A DNA stretch of 64,000 nt from assembly GCF_000961795.1 (NCBI RefSeq), contig NZ_LADU01000090.1:62001-126000 (forward strand), written 5' to 3'. The DNA comes from Hyphomonas sp. BRH_c22. Its GTDB lineage: Bacteria; Pseudomonadota; Alphaproteobacteria; Caulobacterales; Hyphomonadaceae. The notes beneath the pieces are model-generated. The model did not search any database, was not told the origin of the DNA, and was given only the letters and a program-made list of their open reading frames with translations. Shown here piece after piece: positions 9,302-20,679 of this stretch. Position 1 is the first letter of the stretch, and the number at the start of each line of letters is the position of its first letter. A program made the translations under genes and the position numbers.

Positions 9302-11875
9302 ATGCGCACTGAAACCCCCGTTGCCGTCAAACTTGCTGACTACACGCCTTATCCCTTCGACATCGAACATGTCGACCTGGCGTTTGACCTTGATCCAGAC
9401 ACAACCAGGGTCACGGCGACGCTCAAGGTGTCGCGCAAGGGGAAAGGCAGTGCGCCCCTCGTCCTCGATGGTGAGGCGCTGAAACTGGTCTCCATCGAAA
9501 TCGACGGCCGGGCGCTCACGCCATCCGACTATGCCTTGACCGACCATGACCTGACCTTGCCTGACGTGCCGGACACGTTCGAACTCAGGACACAGGTCGA
9601 GATCGCGCCGTCTAAGAACACCGCCCTTTCGGGGCTTTACATGTCCGGCGGCCGCTTCTGTTCGCAATGCGAGTCCGTCGGCTTCCGCCGCATCACCTAT
9701 TATCCCGATCGTCCTGACGTGATGAGCCGTTACTTCGTCACCATCACGGCTGACAAGGCCGCCTGTCCGATCATGCTGTCGAACGGCACACCGGGCGAGG
9801 TCACCGATGCGGGCAATGGGCGCCACATGGCGACCTGGGATGATCCCCACAAGAAACCGTCCTACCTCTTTGCCCTCTGCGCAGGCGACTATGACGTCTA
9901 TCGCGACAGCTTCACGACGATGAGCGGCAAGCGCATCGACCTGGCAATCCATGTCGACAAGGGCGACGCGCCCCGCGCTGCCTGGGCCATGGACAGCCTG
10001 AAACGCTCGATGACCTGGGACGAGGGAACCTATGGCCGGGAATACGATCTCGGCGTGTTCAACATCGTGGCCGTGCGAGACTTCAATTTCGGCGCCATGG
10101 AAAACAAGGGCCTCAACGTCTTCAACTCGGCCTATGTCCTGGCCGACGAGGATTCGGCTACCGATGCCGATTTCGAAGCGATCGAGAGCATCGTTGCCCA
10201 TGAATACTTCCACAACTGGACCGGCAACCGCATCACCTGCCGTGACTGGTTCCAGCTCTGCCTGAAGGAAGGCCTGACCGTCTTCCGCGACCAGAATTTT
10301 TCTGCCGACATGCGTTCACGCCCGGTCCAGCGGATCAAGGACGTCATCCGCCTGCGCGCCCGCCAGTTTGCCGAAGACGCAGGGCCTCTGGCTCACCCGG
10401 TCCGCCCCGCCAATTATGGCGCAATCGACAATCTCTATACTGCCACCGTATATGAAAAGGGCGCCGAGCTGATCGGCATGCTCCGCCGCATGATCGGACC
10501 GGACGCCTATCGCAAGGGGATGGACCTGTATTTCGACCGCCATGACGGACAGGCCGTTACGATCGAGGATTTCTACGCCTGCTTCGCCGAGGTGACGGGC
10601 AAGGATTTCGGCCCCTTCCTGGTTTGGTACGCGCAGGCCGGCACGCCGCAGGTCACGGTCGAGGAAAGCTGGAACGACGCTGCCGGGGAACTCACCATCA
10701 GGCTGGCCCAGGCCACGCCTGCCACGCCGGGCCAGCCCACCAAGCAGCCTGTCCCGATCCCGCTCGAACTTGCCCTGCTCGATGGCAAGGGCGGAACGGA
10801 TGCATGGATGACCGTGCTCGACACCGCAGAGACGACAATCACGCGCAAGGCCGATGGCGGCCGCCCGCTGCTCTCGGTCAATCGCGATTTCAGCGCCCCG
10901 ATCCGGGTTGAGCGCGATCTCACCCGCGACCAGCGCCTGGCGCTAGTTGTTGCCGAAACCGATCCCTTCAACCAGTGGGAAGGTGTCCAGACCCTCGTCA
11001 CCGAGGAGATCCTGAAACTGTCCGAGGGCAGCCAGGCCAAGCCTGACAGCGATCTTGTCGCCGCCGTGGCCGAAGCCATCCGCAATGCATCGGGCGATCC
11101 GGCTTTTGCCGCATTGCTGACCCGTCTGCCGGAAGTCGGTGAGCTCTTCCTCGAGCGGACGCCGGCAGACCCCGTTGCGCTCCATTCGGGCCGCAAGCGC
11201 CTCCAGGCCGCCCTCGCCGCCACCCTTGCGCCCACCATTGCCACCACGCTCGCCGCCCCTTCACCCACCCCGTATCGCCCCTCCGCCGAACAGGCCGGGG
11301 TGCGGGCCCTGCGCGGCGCCTACATCCACCTCTTGGGCGCATCGGACGATGCAGATGCCCCGCAAACACTGCTCTCGCTCTACAGGAACGCCACCAACAT
11401 GACCGAGCGCCTCGCCGCGATGCGCGCGCTGACCATGAAAGGCCCGTCAGCCGAACGTGACGAAGCGCTCGCTGACTTCGAGCAGAGCTGGAAGCATAAT
11501 CCCATCGTGATGGACAAGTGGTTTGCTGTTCAGGCGGGGCAGGGAACTGCAGCAACCGTTGCAGAACTGGCGTCTCGCCCGGATTTCGACCTGAAGAACC
11601 CGAACCGCGTTCGCGCCGTCGTTGGCGTCTTTTCGACCGCCAATCTTGCTGCCTTCCACGCCCCTGACGGATCCGGCTACCGCGCCGTCGAAGACATCAT
11701 CCTCAAGGCCGACGCGGCCAATCCGGCCCTCGCGGCCCGGCTTCTGGCTGCGTTCGAGCAATGGCGGATGCTGGAACCCAGGGCGGGCGCCGCGGCCAAG
11801 GCGACCCTGCAGCGACTACAGGATGCGAAGCTTTCCCCCAACTCGGCCGACATTGTCGGCCGCGCACTGGGGTAA
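9302..11875 (+). CDS. pepN: Aminopeptidase N (M1 family zinc metallopeptidase)
   Basis: An 857-residue cytoplasmic M1 aminopeptidase, close to the 870 residues of E. coli PepN. It shows the exopeptidase motif GAMENKG and the zinc site HEYFH at residues 300-304, with the third ligand Glu323 in LKEGLT (HExxH-x18-E). The long C-terminal helical superhelix completes the family architecture. The ATG at 9302 follows GGAGA and gives the standard N-terminal beta domain. It removes N-terminal residues from peptides during protein turnover. Confidence 0.95.
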   Translation: MRTETPVAVKLADYTPYPFDIEHVDLAFDLDPDTTRVTATLKVSRKGKGSAPLVLDGEALKLVSIEIDGRALTPSDYALTDHDLTLPDVPDTFELRTQVEIAPSKNTALSGLYMSGGRFCSQCESVGFRRITYYPDRPDVMSRYFVTITADKAACPIMLSNGTPGEVTDAGNGRHMATWDDPHKKPSYLFALCAGDYDVYRDSFTTMSGKRIDLAIHVDKGDAPRAAWAMDSLKRSMTWDEGTYGREYDLGVFNIVAVRDFNFGAMENKGLNVFNSAYVLADEDSATDADFEAIESIVAHEYFHNWTGNRITCRDWFQLCLKEGLTVFRDQNFSADMRSRPVQRIKDVIRLRARQFAEDAGPLAHPVRPANYGAIDNLYTATVYEKGAELIGMLRRMIGPDAYRKGMDLYFDRHDGQAVTIEDFYACFAEVTGKDFGPFLVWYAQAGTPQVTVEESWNDAAGELTIRLAQATPATPGQPTKQPVPIPLELALLDGKGGTDAWMTVLDTAETTITRKADGGRPLLSVNRDFSAPIRVERDLTRDQRLALVVAETDPFNQWEGVQTLVTEEILKLSEGSQAKPDSDLVAAVAEAIRNASGDPAFAALLTRLPEVGELFLERTPADPVALHSGRKRLQAALAATLAPTIATTLAAPSPTPYRPSAEQAGVRALRGAYIHLLGASDDADAPQTLLSLYRNATNMTERLAAMRALTMKGPSAERDEALADFEQSWKHNPIVMDKWFAVQAGQGTAATVAELASRPDFDLKNPNRVRAVVGVFSTANLAAFHAPDGSGYRAVEDIILKADAANPALAARLLAAFEQWRMLEPRAGAAAKATLQRLQDAKLSPNSADIVGRALG

Positions 11876-11986
11876 TCGCCGGTACGTAGTTAACGGTTTC
11901 GTCATGATCGTTAACATTTGTGCAAGGATTCCGCCTGAGAACCATAATCGGGTACATGTGCCGAATGCGCAGAGAGTGGAGCCCCC

Positions 11987-14341
<2,355 letters not shown>

Positions 14342-14345
14342 GCTT

Positions 14346-14948
14346 TCAGGGCCGCACATTCCAATCGAGAATGCACGTCTCAGTGCCTGAAATCTCAACC
14401 GTCCCCCACGCGCCGGTCTTGAGCTTGCGGTCCAGGTCAGCCGGTTTTTGCCCAACGACATCCGGCAGGAAGCGTGCAATGCCATTGCTGGTCACAACCA
14501 GCACGTTTGCCTCTGGCGTCAGGCTCGCCGCACGCGTCAGCAGGCTGGTCCAGGCAGATCGCAGCGCGTCCGGATCGACATGCCATCCCGGCGGAGGCGC
14601 TGCGTGCGTGTCCCATGCCGCAATGGCGTCGGCGCCGATACGCGCGATGACTGCCTCCTCGGTCTGGTTCTCATCCGGCCCGTAATCAATCTCGGTCAGA
14701 AACGGCAGGATCAGCAAGGCTGGCGCGCTGGCCTGCTGGTCCAGGATGGCGCGCGCCGTCTGCCGGGTACGTTGCAGGGGCGAACAGAAGGCAGCGGTAA
14801 ACCGCGTGTCGCGAAAGTGCGTGGCCAATGCCTGCGCCTGTTGGTGTCCGGACGTCGACAGGGGGAGGTCGGTGCGGGCGCCGACGCGGGTTGGCGTATC
14901 GCCCGCATCGAACGTGTTGCCATGCCGTATAATGATCAGACGGGCCAG
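14346..14948 (-). CDS. Histidine phosphatase family protein with apparent CTG start
   Basis: Phosphoglycerate-mutase-like phosphatase. The catalytic RHGNT motif is encoded just upstream of the first conventional start codon (TTG at 14828), so that start would delete the active site. Directly after the kdsB stop the frame reads GTT CTG GCC CGT CTG, then codons for IIIRHGNT, with no ATG, GTG or TTG. GGAGG lies 8 nt before the CTG at 14948, inside the end of kdsB, so CTG is the best start. The second motif region CSPLQRTRQTA and the later TSNGIARF fit the family. The usual second active-site histidine before the C-terminal strand appears as SNG in place of the common HGG/SHG. The substrate is unknown. 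Confidence 0.72.
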   Translation of the reverse strand: MARLIIIRHGNTFDAGDTPTRVGARTDLPLSTSGHQQAQALATHFRDTRFTAAFCSPLQRTRQTARAILDQQASAPALLILPFLTEIDYGPDENQTEEAVIARIGADAIAAWDTHAAPPPGWHVDPDALRSAWTSLLTRAASLTPEANVLVVTSNGIARFLPDVVGQKPADLDRKLKTGAWGTVEISGTETCILDWNVRP

Positions 14949-14951
14949 AAC

Positions 14952-15761
14952 TCAGTCCTCCGCCGGGTCGCCGTATTCGGCAATCAGTCGCTCGGCGAGG
15001 GCGACGTCCTCCGGCGTATCTATGCCCGGAACGGCAATCCGGTCAGGCTCGACCTCCACACACTGGATCGACATGCCGTTCTCGAGCAGGCGCAGCTGCT
15101 CAAGCCCTTCAAGCTGTTCGTAGTAACCTTCCGGCAGGCTGACATAGCGGTGCAAGGCCTCGCGCTTGAACGCATATAGTCCGATATGGCGGCATACGGG
15201 CGACAATGGGCTGGCAGAGCGCAGGGCAGGTTCCTTGCGCATGGCAGGCAGGATGATCTTCGAAAACCACAGCGCCCGGCCGTTCACATCATGCGTCAGC
15301 GTGGTGCCGGAGAATGGCGTGTGCCGCTTGTGCTCCCGCAGCGCGTCGAGCGCTTCCCAGCTGAGCCGCACGTAGGGCGTGGCAGCGTCCGCGCTTGATG
15401 ACGCAGCCGCTTCAGCCACCGCGATGATATGGGCGGGCGGCGTGAACGGTGAGTCGCCCTGCAGGTTGACGATAATCTCCGGCTCGGCCCCAAGGGCTTC
15501 AGCCGCTGCAAGCGCCCGGTCGCTGCCGGAGGGCAGGGCGGGGTCGGTCATCACAACCGGAACACCCCGCTCGCGGCAATGGGCTTCAATTCGCGAATCG
15601 TCTGTCGCCACAACGCATGCTGCGTCGGCCAGCGCCCCGGCGGCTTTCTGGGCCATGTTCGCGACACGGCTGACCATGGACCTGCCGGCAATCAGCTTCA
15701 GCGGCTTGCCGGGAAACCGGGTCGATCCATACCGGGCCGGAACAACAATGAGCGTCTTCAT
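14952..15761 (-). CDS. kdsB: 3-deoxy-manno-octulosonate cytidylyltransferase
   Basis: A 269-residue CMP-Kdo synthetase. It begins with the nucleotide-binding VPARYGSTRFPGKPL and contains VVATDDSRIEAHCRERGV, LPSGSDRALAAAE and NLQGDSPF, all standard KdsB signatures. It activates Kdo for lipopolysaccharide inner-core synthesis in the cytoplasm. The histidine phosphatase gene follows in the same reading frame immediately after its TGA stop. Confidence 0.95.
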   Translation of the reverse strand: MKTLIVVPARYGSTRFPGKPLKLIAGRSMVSRVANMAQKAAGALADAACVVATDDSRIEAHCRERGVPVVMTDPALPSGSDRALAAAEALGAEPEIIVNLQGDSPFTPPAHIIAVAEAAASSSADAATPYVRLSWEALDALREHKRHTPFSGTTLTHDVNGRALWFSKIILPAMRKEPALRSASPLSPVCRHIGLYAFKREALHRYVSLPEGYYEQLEGLEQLRLLENGMSIQCVEVEPDRIAVPGIDTPEDVALAERLIAEYGDPAED

Positions 15762-15782
15762 CTGTCAGCTACCTTGCGCGGC

Positions 15783-16226
15783 CTAGAGGTGGCGGGGTGC
15801 CGTCGTGTCGGCGTCACGCATGTCCTGCATCAGGCCGATCAGCGGGGCCACCCATTGCAGCGTTTCCTCGCCAACGCCCTCGTCGCGCAGGAATTCGGTG
15901 AATGCCGGCACCAGTTCGGCATCGCCGCACCGATCAAGGGCTGATTCAAGCTCCGGTACGACGATCGTCTGGAACGTGTCGGCAAATTTCCGGATCTGCT
16001 TGGTTTTTGACGCCAACTGTATGGCGACGAAAGGATCAATCTCGCCATCCTTGCCCTGAAGGCGGCGCAGGTCGTCGATCATGCCGCGATTGCTTTTGGC
16101 AAACTTGTTCAGGACCTTCTCGGTCTTGTAGTCGACCCATTCAGCGGTGCAGGGCTCTGGCTCCATCGAGGCGCAGGCTGCGAGGGCGGCAAGACCGAGG
16201 CTTGCGAGGGCAATTTTGGGAGTCAT
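15783..16226 (-). CDS. Small predicted lipoprotein
   Basis: A 147-residue protein with a signal peptide ending in LAAC (Cys18), followed by an all-helical, charge-rich domain (DYKTEKVLNKFAKSN, ELESALDRCGDAEL). It has two further cysteines that could form a disulfide. I do not recognise the family. It sits 21 nt upstream of kdsB on the same strand, so it may share a transcript with it. Confidence 0.65.
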   Translation of the reverse strand: MTPKIALASLGLAALAACASMEPEPCTAEWVDYKTEKVLNKFAKSNRGMIDDLRRLQGKDGEIDPFVAIQLASKTKQIRKFADTFQTIVVPELESALDRCGDAELVPAFTEFLRDEGVGEETLQWVAPLIGLMQDMRDADTTAPRHL

Positions 16227-16318
16227 TTGGCGTGTCCATCCAGACCTGTACGAGAGCCACGCACACTAGAGGCCTCCCGTCCCGGCGCAAAGGGTGTAAT
16301 GGCTGGCACACAGTATTC

Positions 16319-16346
16319 GGCCCCGGCGAGGTGGCTCGCCAGGGCC
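16319..16346. other. Stem-loop downstream of the blaR1-like gene
   Basis: GGCCC-C-GGCGAG (16319-16330), loop GTGG, then CTCGCC-A-GGGCC. This gives an 11-bp stem with one mismatch. It lies about 30 nt past the stop of the blaR1-like gene in a 152-nt gap that otherwise shows nothing. There is no U-tract on either strand, so it may be a 3'-end stabiliser rather than an intrinsic terminator. Confidence 0.4.
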
Positions 16347-16378
16347 GTGAGGTCGAGCCGAAGGGGAAGGGCTCGTGC

Positions 16379-18295
16379 CTAGTGCTTGCTGATCTCGATC
16401 TTGTGCCTGGACGCCAGTTTGCTGGTGAAAGCCTGCTTTTCCTTGTCACAGAGAAGGTCGCTTTGCTTGATCGTGGCGAGCGTTTCAGGGGCGTGCAGGC
16501 GGGATTCGTCGCCTTCAACGCAGGCGACACGCAGGGTCTGCCCATTCGAGGTTTCGCTGCTCAGGATGCGGGTCTCACCCGGCGCCAGTTCGGCGTCGCG
16601 GCAAGACAATGCGAGAGTTTCGATCGACTGTGACACGTCTTCGAAATGGCTTTCCATCCCGTCGCCATAAGCCGCATCGACCTGCACATCGATTTCATTC
16701 GTCAGGGCGTCGATCCGCGCTTCGATCTCCCGGTTCGCGGCTTCGGTTTCTGCGCTGTATTTGACTTCCCAATGGGCCATTTGCGCATCGACAGTGTCTT
16801 GCCATTCGTCGGTCGATGCCTCGAACGCCTCGGCCCATGCTTCCCACTCGGCGGCGAATTTTTCGGCTTCCTCTTCATTATCCCCGAAGACGAAGACGTG
16901 CCTCTCGCCAGATTCGCCGCCGCTCAGCTCCATGTCGGCCGGCACAGGTGGCACGGCAGGCATGGGCGGTACGGGAGGCATCTCCGGCACAGGTGGCACC
17001 GGTGGAGGGACGCGCAGCTTGTGCGTTTCCGCCTCGATCAGTTTGGAGAGTTTTCGAATCTTGAGATCGGTTTCAGGGGCGACCGGACGGAAGGGCTCGC
17101 CCAGAAGCACGAACTGGCGGTCTTCCACCTTGTCGCCATCAATGAACAATGTGGAATTGTCGATCGTGATATTCGACGTCAGGCCCTTTTCCGGCTCGCC
17201 GGCGCTGGCCGAGACGGATGCCGTCGCAACCAGGGCGGCCGAGCCAAGTAAGGCTGACAGTCCGAGTCCGGCCAGACGGCGGCGTTTGGACGGGGCCGGA
17301 TAGGTCATCAGCTTCATGCGTTCCTTGAGGGAGTGGGTCAGCGGAAGGCTCGCCGCAAGCGGCAGGCGCTCGGGAACCGAGATACGCACGGCTTTCAGCA
17401 GGGTGGCGCCATAGGCGTGCGGGCTGGCTGCGCCGCAGCGTAACACGTCGCTGTCGCATGCGGCTTCCTGGTCGGTTCGGAAGGCCTCGCGGGCAATATA
17501 GGCCAGCGGGTTGAACCAGAGACACGCGACAAATAATTCGGCCAGTTGCAGCGCCCACAGATCCCCGCGTTTGACATGCGTCAGCTCGTGGGCAAGCGCA
17601 GCGCGCTGTTGGGCATCGTCATAGTCGGCTTCGAACCAGGCCGGCAGCAGCACGATCGGGCGGAAGAGGCCGGTTACCAGCGGTCCGTTCGAAACCAGGC
17701 TCGTGGCGATCTGCGGTGTGCGCTTCAGGCCCACCTGCCGGGCAACCTGGTCAGCAATACCCTGAAGGCGCATGGACGGAGCGCGCCACTCGCGGCGGAT
17801 GACGGCCATGAAGCTGTGCTGGGCCGCCGTGTTGCGTCCGACAACAATCAGCGCGCCGGCAAGCCAGACGCCGAGCAGGATCGTCAGCATGGCTGCGCTC
17901 ATGTTGGCGCTGGCCAGGAATTCGGCCGGTGCGTCGACAGACGCCTGCGCTGCGCCAAACACGGCGCGTACGGCTTCGGTCTCGGGTGCCAGGGTCCCGA
18001 CGGGGGCTTCCATGAACAGGGGCATTTCGGTGACTGCTGCCGGCGGCTCACCTGCCACTTTGGTCAGGGAAACGCTGGGAGCGAGGCCAAGCAGGCTGAT
18101 CCATGACATGCCGTTTGGCAGCGGCGGAAGGACCAGCCGCGCCAACGGAATCAGCCAGAGCGCATAGGCGATGCCGGGGCCGAACTCGCGTGCCACCGCC
18201 TTGCGGGCCAGCAGAACCAGAACGATCAGGGCGGAGACCGCAAGAACGGTTTCGAAAACCGATTTCGGGTCGAGCGTGAGATAATCGGTAATCAT
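16379..18295 (-). CDS. BlaR1-like M56 membrane metallopeptidase with an unrelated C-terminal region
   Basis: A 638-residue protein. The N-terminal half is an M56 peptidase of the BlaR1/MecR1 type, with several TM helices and the zinc site HELTH at residues 236-240. After a helix near residue 340, the exported C-terminal region has a Pro-Val repeat (PPVPPVPEMPPVPPMP), an acidic tract rich in Glu, Ala and Trp predicted to be coiled coil, and a small cysteine-containing end (SCRDAEL, VACVEGD, LLCDKEK). No penicillin-binding SxxK/SxN/KTG domain is seen, so the signal is probably not a beta-lactam. It overlaps blaI by 4 nt, and by analogy it should trigger BlaI cleavage on sensing an envelope signal. 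Confidence 0.85.
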   Translation of the reverse strand: MITDYLTLDPKSVFETVLAVSALIVLVLLARKAVAREFGPGIAYALWLIPLARLVLPPLPNGMSWISLLGLAPSVSLTKVAGEPPAAVTEMPLFMEAPVGTLAPETEAVRAVFGAAQASVDAPAEFLASANMSAAMLTILLGVWLAGALIVVGRNTAAQHSFMAVIRREWRAPSMRLQGIADQVARQVGLKRTPQIATSLVSNGPLVTGLFRPIVLLPAWFEADYDDAQQRAALAHELTHVKRGDLWALQLAELFVACLWFNPLAYIAREAFRTDQEAACDSDVLRCGAASPHAYGATLLKAVRISVPERLPLAASLPLTHSLKERMKLMTYPAPSKRRRLAGLGLSALLGSAALVATASVSASAGEPEKGLTSNITIDNSTLFIDGDKVEDRQFVLLGEPFRPVAPETDLKIRKLSKLIEAETHKLRVPPPVPPVPEMPPVPPMPAVPPVPADMELSGGESGERHVFVFGDNEEEAEKFAAEWEAWAEAFEASTDEWQDTVDAQMAHWEVKYSAETEAANREIEARIDALTNEIDVQVDAAYGDGMESHFEDVSQSIETLALSCRDAELAPGETRILSSETSNGQTLRVACVEGDESRLHAPETLATIKQSDLLCDKEKQAFTSKLASRHKIEISKH

Positions 18296-18654
18296 TTCTT
18301 GAGGTCCCCTAGAAGTTTTTCAAGCTCTTCGATGTCTTGAGGTGTCAATCCGCGGCTGTCGGCCAAATATGCCACAAGCGGCGCTGCCCGGCCCGAAAAA
18401 ACACGGTCGATAAACTGTCCCGCAGCCTTTGCCTTGTAGGCTTCTTCGTCGATCGCGGGGAAGTAGAGATAGCGCCGGCCATCCTCCTGCGTCATGGCCG
18501 CACCTTTTTCGACGAGGCGGGCCAGAAGGGTTTTGACCGTTCGGCTGGTCCAGTCCTTGTCGTTGGCCAGCGCGGTGTGCACATCAGTGGCGGCAATACC
18601 GGGCTGCTCCCACAGTATGCTGAGCACTTCGAGTTCTGCGGCTGATATTTTCAT
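18292..18654 (-). CDS. BlaI/MecI/CopY family transcriptional repressor
   Basis: A 120-residue winged-helix repressor of the BlaI family. It starts MKISAAELEVLSILWE and continues with the recognition region RTVKTLLARLVEKGA and a C-terminal dimer/cleavage helix ending LEELEKLLGDLKK. It is the first gene of a two-gene operon with the M56 peptidase (ATGA overlap). Two GACTAC dyads in the upstream gap are its likely operators, so it should be autorepressed and may also repress the divergent DUF4197 gene. Confidence 0.88.
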   Translation of the reverse strand: MKISAAELEVLSILWEQPGIAATDVHTALANDKDWTSRTVKTLLARLVEKGAAMTQEDGRRYLYFPAIDEEAYKAKAAGQFIDRVFSGRAAPLVAYLADSRGLTPQDIEELEKLLGDLKK

Positions 18655-18675
18655 CCCGACTGTCTCCTCAGAATG

Positions 18676-18716
18676 GACTACAACCGTAGTCGTAATACAA
18701 GACTACAGATGTGGTC
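18676..18716. promoter_or_regulatory. Two BlaI-type operator dyads
   Basis: The first dyad GACTAC-AACC-GTAGTC (18676-18691) is a perfect inverted repeat. The second, GACTAC-AGAT-GTGGTC (18701-18716), has one mismatch. They are 25 bp apart start to start. Both contain a TACAnnTGTA core with one deviation, which is the known BlaI/MecI/CopY operator form. They lie 22 bp upstream of the blaI ATG and about 130 bp before the divergent DUF4197 gene. Confidence 0.75.
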
Positions 18717-18846
18717 AAATGGTTTGTGATGACATGATGGTAAGGTACGGCTTTCATGCTGCAGCCATGTTCTTGTCCCTTCTATTCGCAGGGGGCGTCC
18801 TGTAGGGTCGCGGCAGGGTCAGGGGCAGGTAGTGGAGGAGAGGCTA

Positions 18847-19584
18847 ATGAGGAAACTGATGTTCGGCGCACTGGCGCTGGCGGTCGTGCCGATGGGGTGC
18901 GAAACGACTGCCATTCCAGGCGATCTGGGCACGATCCTTGGTGGCGTCGCCGGTTCCACGGCTGGTCAGGGCGCCTTGTCCCAGGCTGAGATTGATGCCG
19001 GCCTTCGCGAAGCACTGACTGTCGGCACGAACATTGTCGCGGCCCGGCTTGGCAAGACCAACGGCTATTTCGGCGATCCGCGCATCCGCATTCCGCTTCC
19101 GAAAACCTATCGCGATATCCAGTCAAACCTGGCACGTGTCGGCGCAAGCGCACCGCTCGATGATCTTGAACTGCGTATGAACCGTGCGGCGGAAGCAGCC
19201 GTGCCTGAAGCCAGGAGCCTTATCCTTGGCGCCGTGCGGTCAATCACGATCGAGGACGCGCTCCAGATTCTGAATGGCGGCGACACGGCAGCGACCGATT
19301 TCCTGCGCGCCCGCACGCAGACTCAGTTGCGCGCGTCCTTCACGCCCTATGTGCGCCAGTCACTGGCGCAGTCGGGCGCGTTCACCTCGCTTGAGCAGGC
19401 AGCCAGCCAGTACGGGCTCGGCGGTGTGACCAGCAATCTGCAGGCTGACCTGACAAACCATGCCGTCGGTCTTGGCCTCGATGGCATCTTTCTTTACGTC
19501 GCCGAAGAAGAAAAGAAGATACGCGAGAACCCGGTGGCGCGTACCAGCGAGATCCTGCGCCGCGTGTTCGGGAACCGAACCTGA
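18847..19584 (+). CDS. DUF4197 domain protein, exported
   Basis: A 245-residue protein. GGAGGAGAGG lies upstream of the ATG at 18847, which is preferred to the in-frame codon at 18832. The N-terminus is hydrophobic and ends in VVPMGCETT, a weak lipobox, so it may be a lipoprotein. The rest matches the DUF4197 pattern: LSQAEIDAGLREAL, NGYFGDPRIRIPLP, ARSLILGAVRSITIEDALQIL, and VTSNLQADLTNHAVGLGLDG. The function of this family is unknown. It lies divergently from blaI across the operators and overlaps the next gene by 1 nt (TGATG), so both may belong to the regulon. Confidence 0.82.
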   Translation: MRKLMFGALALAVVPMGCETTAIPGDLGTILGGVAGSTAGQGALSQAEIDAGLREALTVGTNIVAARLGKTNGYFGDPRIRIPLPKTYRDIQSNLARVGASAPLDDLELRMNRAAEAAVPEARSLILGAVRSITIEDALQILNGGDTAATDFLRARTQTQLRASFTPYVRQSLAQSGAFTSLEQAASQYGLGGVTSNLQADLTNHAVGLGLDGIFLYVAEEEKKIRENPVARTSEILRRVFGNRT

Positions 19585-20564
19585 TGCGAAGAATCAAGCG
19601 TGAATTGAAGTCCGGCGGCGAGATTGCCGGGATCGAATTCGGCGATCCTATCAAGCCGTATGCCGCCCTGTGGCTGCATGCGACCGGTTTCAATGCGATG
19701 ACCTATCAGTCCCTGCTGGCGCCCCTTGGGTTGCGGGCCCGTGTCGCTGCGCTCGACATGCGCGGGCATGGCCGTTCCACGCTGCCGGCAAAGCCGCGTA
19801 GCCTGGCATCCTGGAAGCGCTATCGCGATGACGTCATAGAGTGGCTGGAAAAGGAAGCGCCGCAAGGCGTCGTGCTTGGTGGGCATTCCATGGGGGGGTG
19901 CGTAGCCCTCCTGGTGGCTGGCAAGCGGCCTGACCTGGTCAAGGGGCTCGTCCTTGTCGATCCGGTGATCCTGCCGCGCAAAGTCTATTTCTGGAACCAC
20001 GTCTTCCCGCCGGTCTCGATGCTGATTGCGCGCAATGGCATGGCCAAGCAGGCCCGCAAGCGCAAACCTGTCTTCAAGTCATTCCGGGATGCGCTTGATT
20101 CCTATACCGGGCGGGGCGCCTTCAGCACCTGGCGCGAACCCTTCCTTGCCGACTATCTGCTCGACGGCATCGACCGGGTCGACCAGCAATCACAAGACAG
20201 CGCCGAGCAGACCTGGCGTCTCCTGTGTGAACCGACCTGGGAAGCCGCGACCTTCGCTGCCCAGCGTAACCGGCCCTGGGGCGCCATGCGCAAGGTCAGG
20301 AAGAACCGTATCCCGATCACGATCCTGCGTCCGAATACGGCATCCGTCATCAGTGGCAAGGTGCGGGCCCAACTGATCCAGATGCATCCGAACCTGATGA
20401 TGAAGCAAGTGCGTGGTACCTCGCACTTCCTGCCAATGGAAGCGCCCTACGAAGTGCGCGACCAGCTGTCGGCATTCATCGCGCGTCTGTACGAAGGCTT
20501 CACGGTCGAGGAAGACGGCCCGGTCGCACGGTCGCTCTATGCCCGGCGCCGGCGGGTCAGCTAG
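19584..20564 (+). CDS. Alpha/beta hydrolase
   Basis: A 326-residue serine hydrolase. It has the oxyanion region LWLHATGFNAMTYQSLL, the nucleophile elbow GGHSMGG, and a late histidine in GTSHFLPMEAP. It uses the TGATG overlap with the DUF4197 gene, so the two are translationally coupled. No signal peptide is seen, so it should act in the cytoplasm on an ester, lactone or amide that cannot be named from sequence. Confidence 0.85.
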   Translation: MRRIKRELKSGGEIAGIEFGDPIKPYAALWLHATGFNAMTYQSLLAPLGLRARVAALDMRGHGRSTLPAKPRSLASWKRYRDDVIEWLEKEAPQGVVLGGHSMGGCVALLVAGKRPDLVKGLVLVDPVILPRKVYFWNHVFPPVSMLIARNGMAKQARKRKPVFKSFRDALDSYTGRGAFSTWREPFLADYLLDGIDRVDQQSQDSAEQTWRLLCEPTWEAATFAAQRNRPWGAMRKVRKNRIPITILRPNTASVISGKVRAQLIQMHPNLMMKQVRGTSHFLPMEAPYEVRDQLSAFIARLYEGFTVEEDGPVARSLYARRRRVS

Positions 20565-20679
20565 TCCAAGCCTTTTGCATTAGAAAATCTGCATTATCGC
20601 TTGTGCCCCGGCAGCAAGAGACCCGTTGCGTGTGAACGCACTTCAGGTCTAATCGCAAGATATTCTGGAGCGCGTGCGC

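Noticed and set aside
8768..10213. 481-residue minus-strand frame covering the pepN start
   Set aside because: Only the last 126 residues (from 9148) look like a protein, VanZ-like. The rest is antisense to pepN.
14346..15761. kdsB-phosphatase fusion through TGA readthrough
   Set aside because: A well-placed GGAGG before CTG explains the phosphatase without readthrough. Kept only as an alternative.
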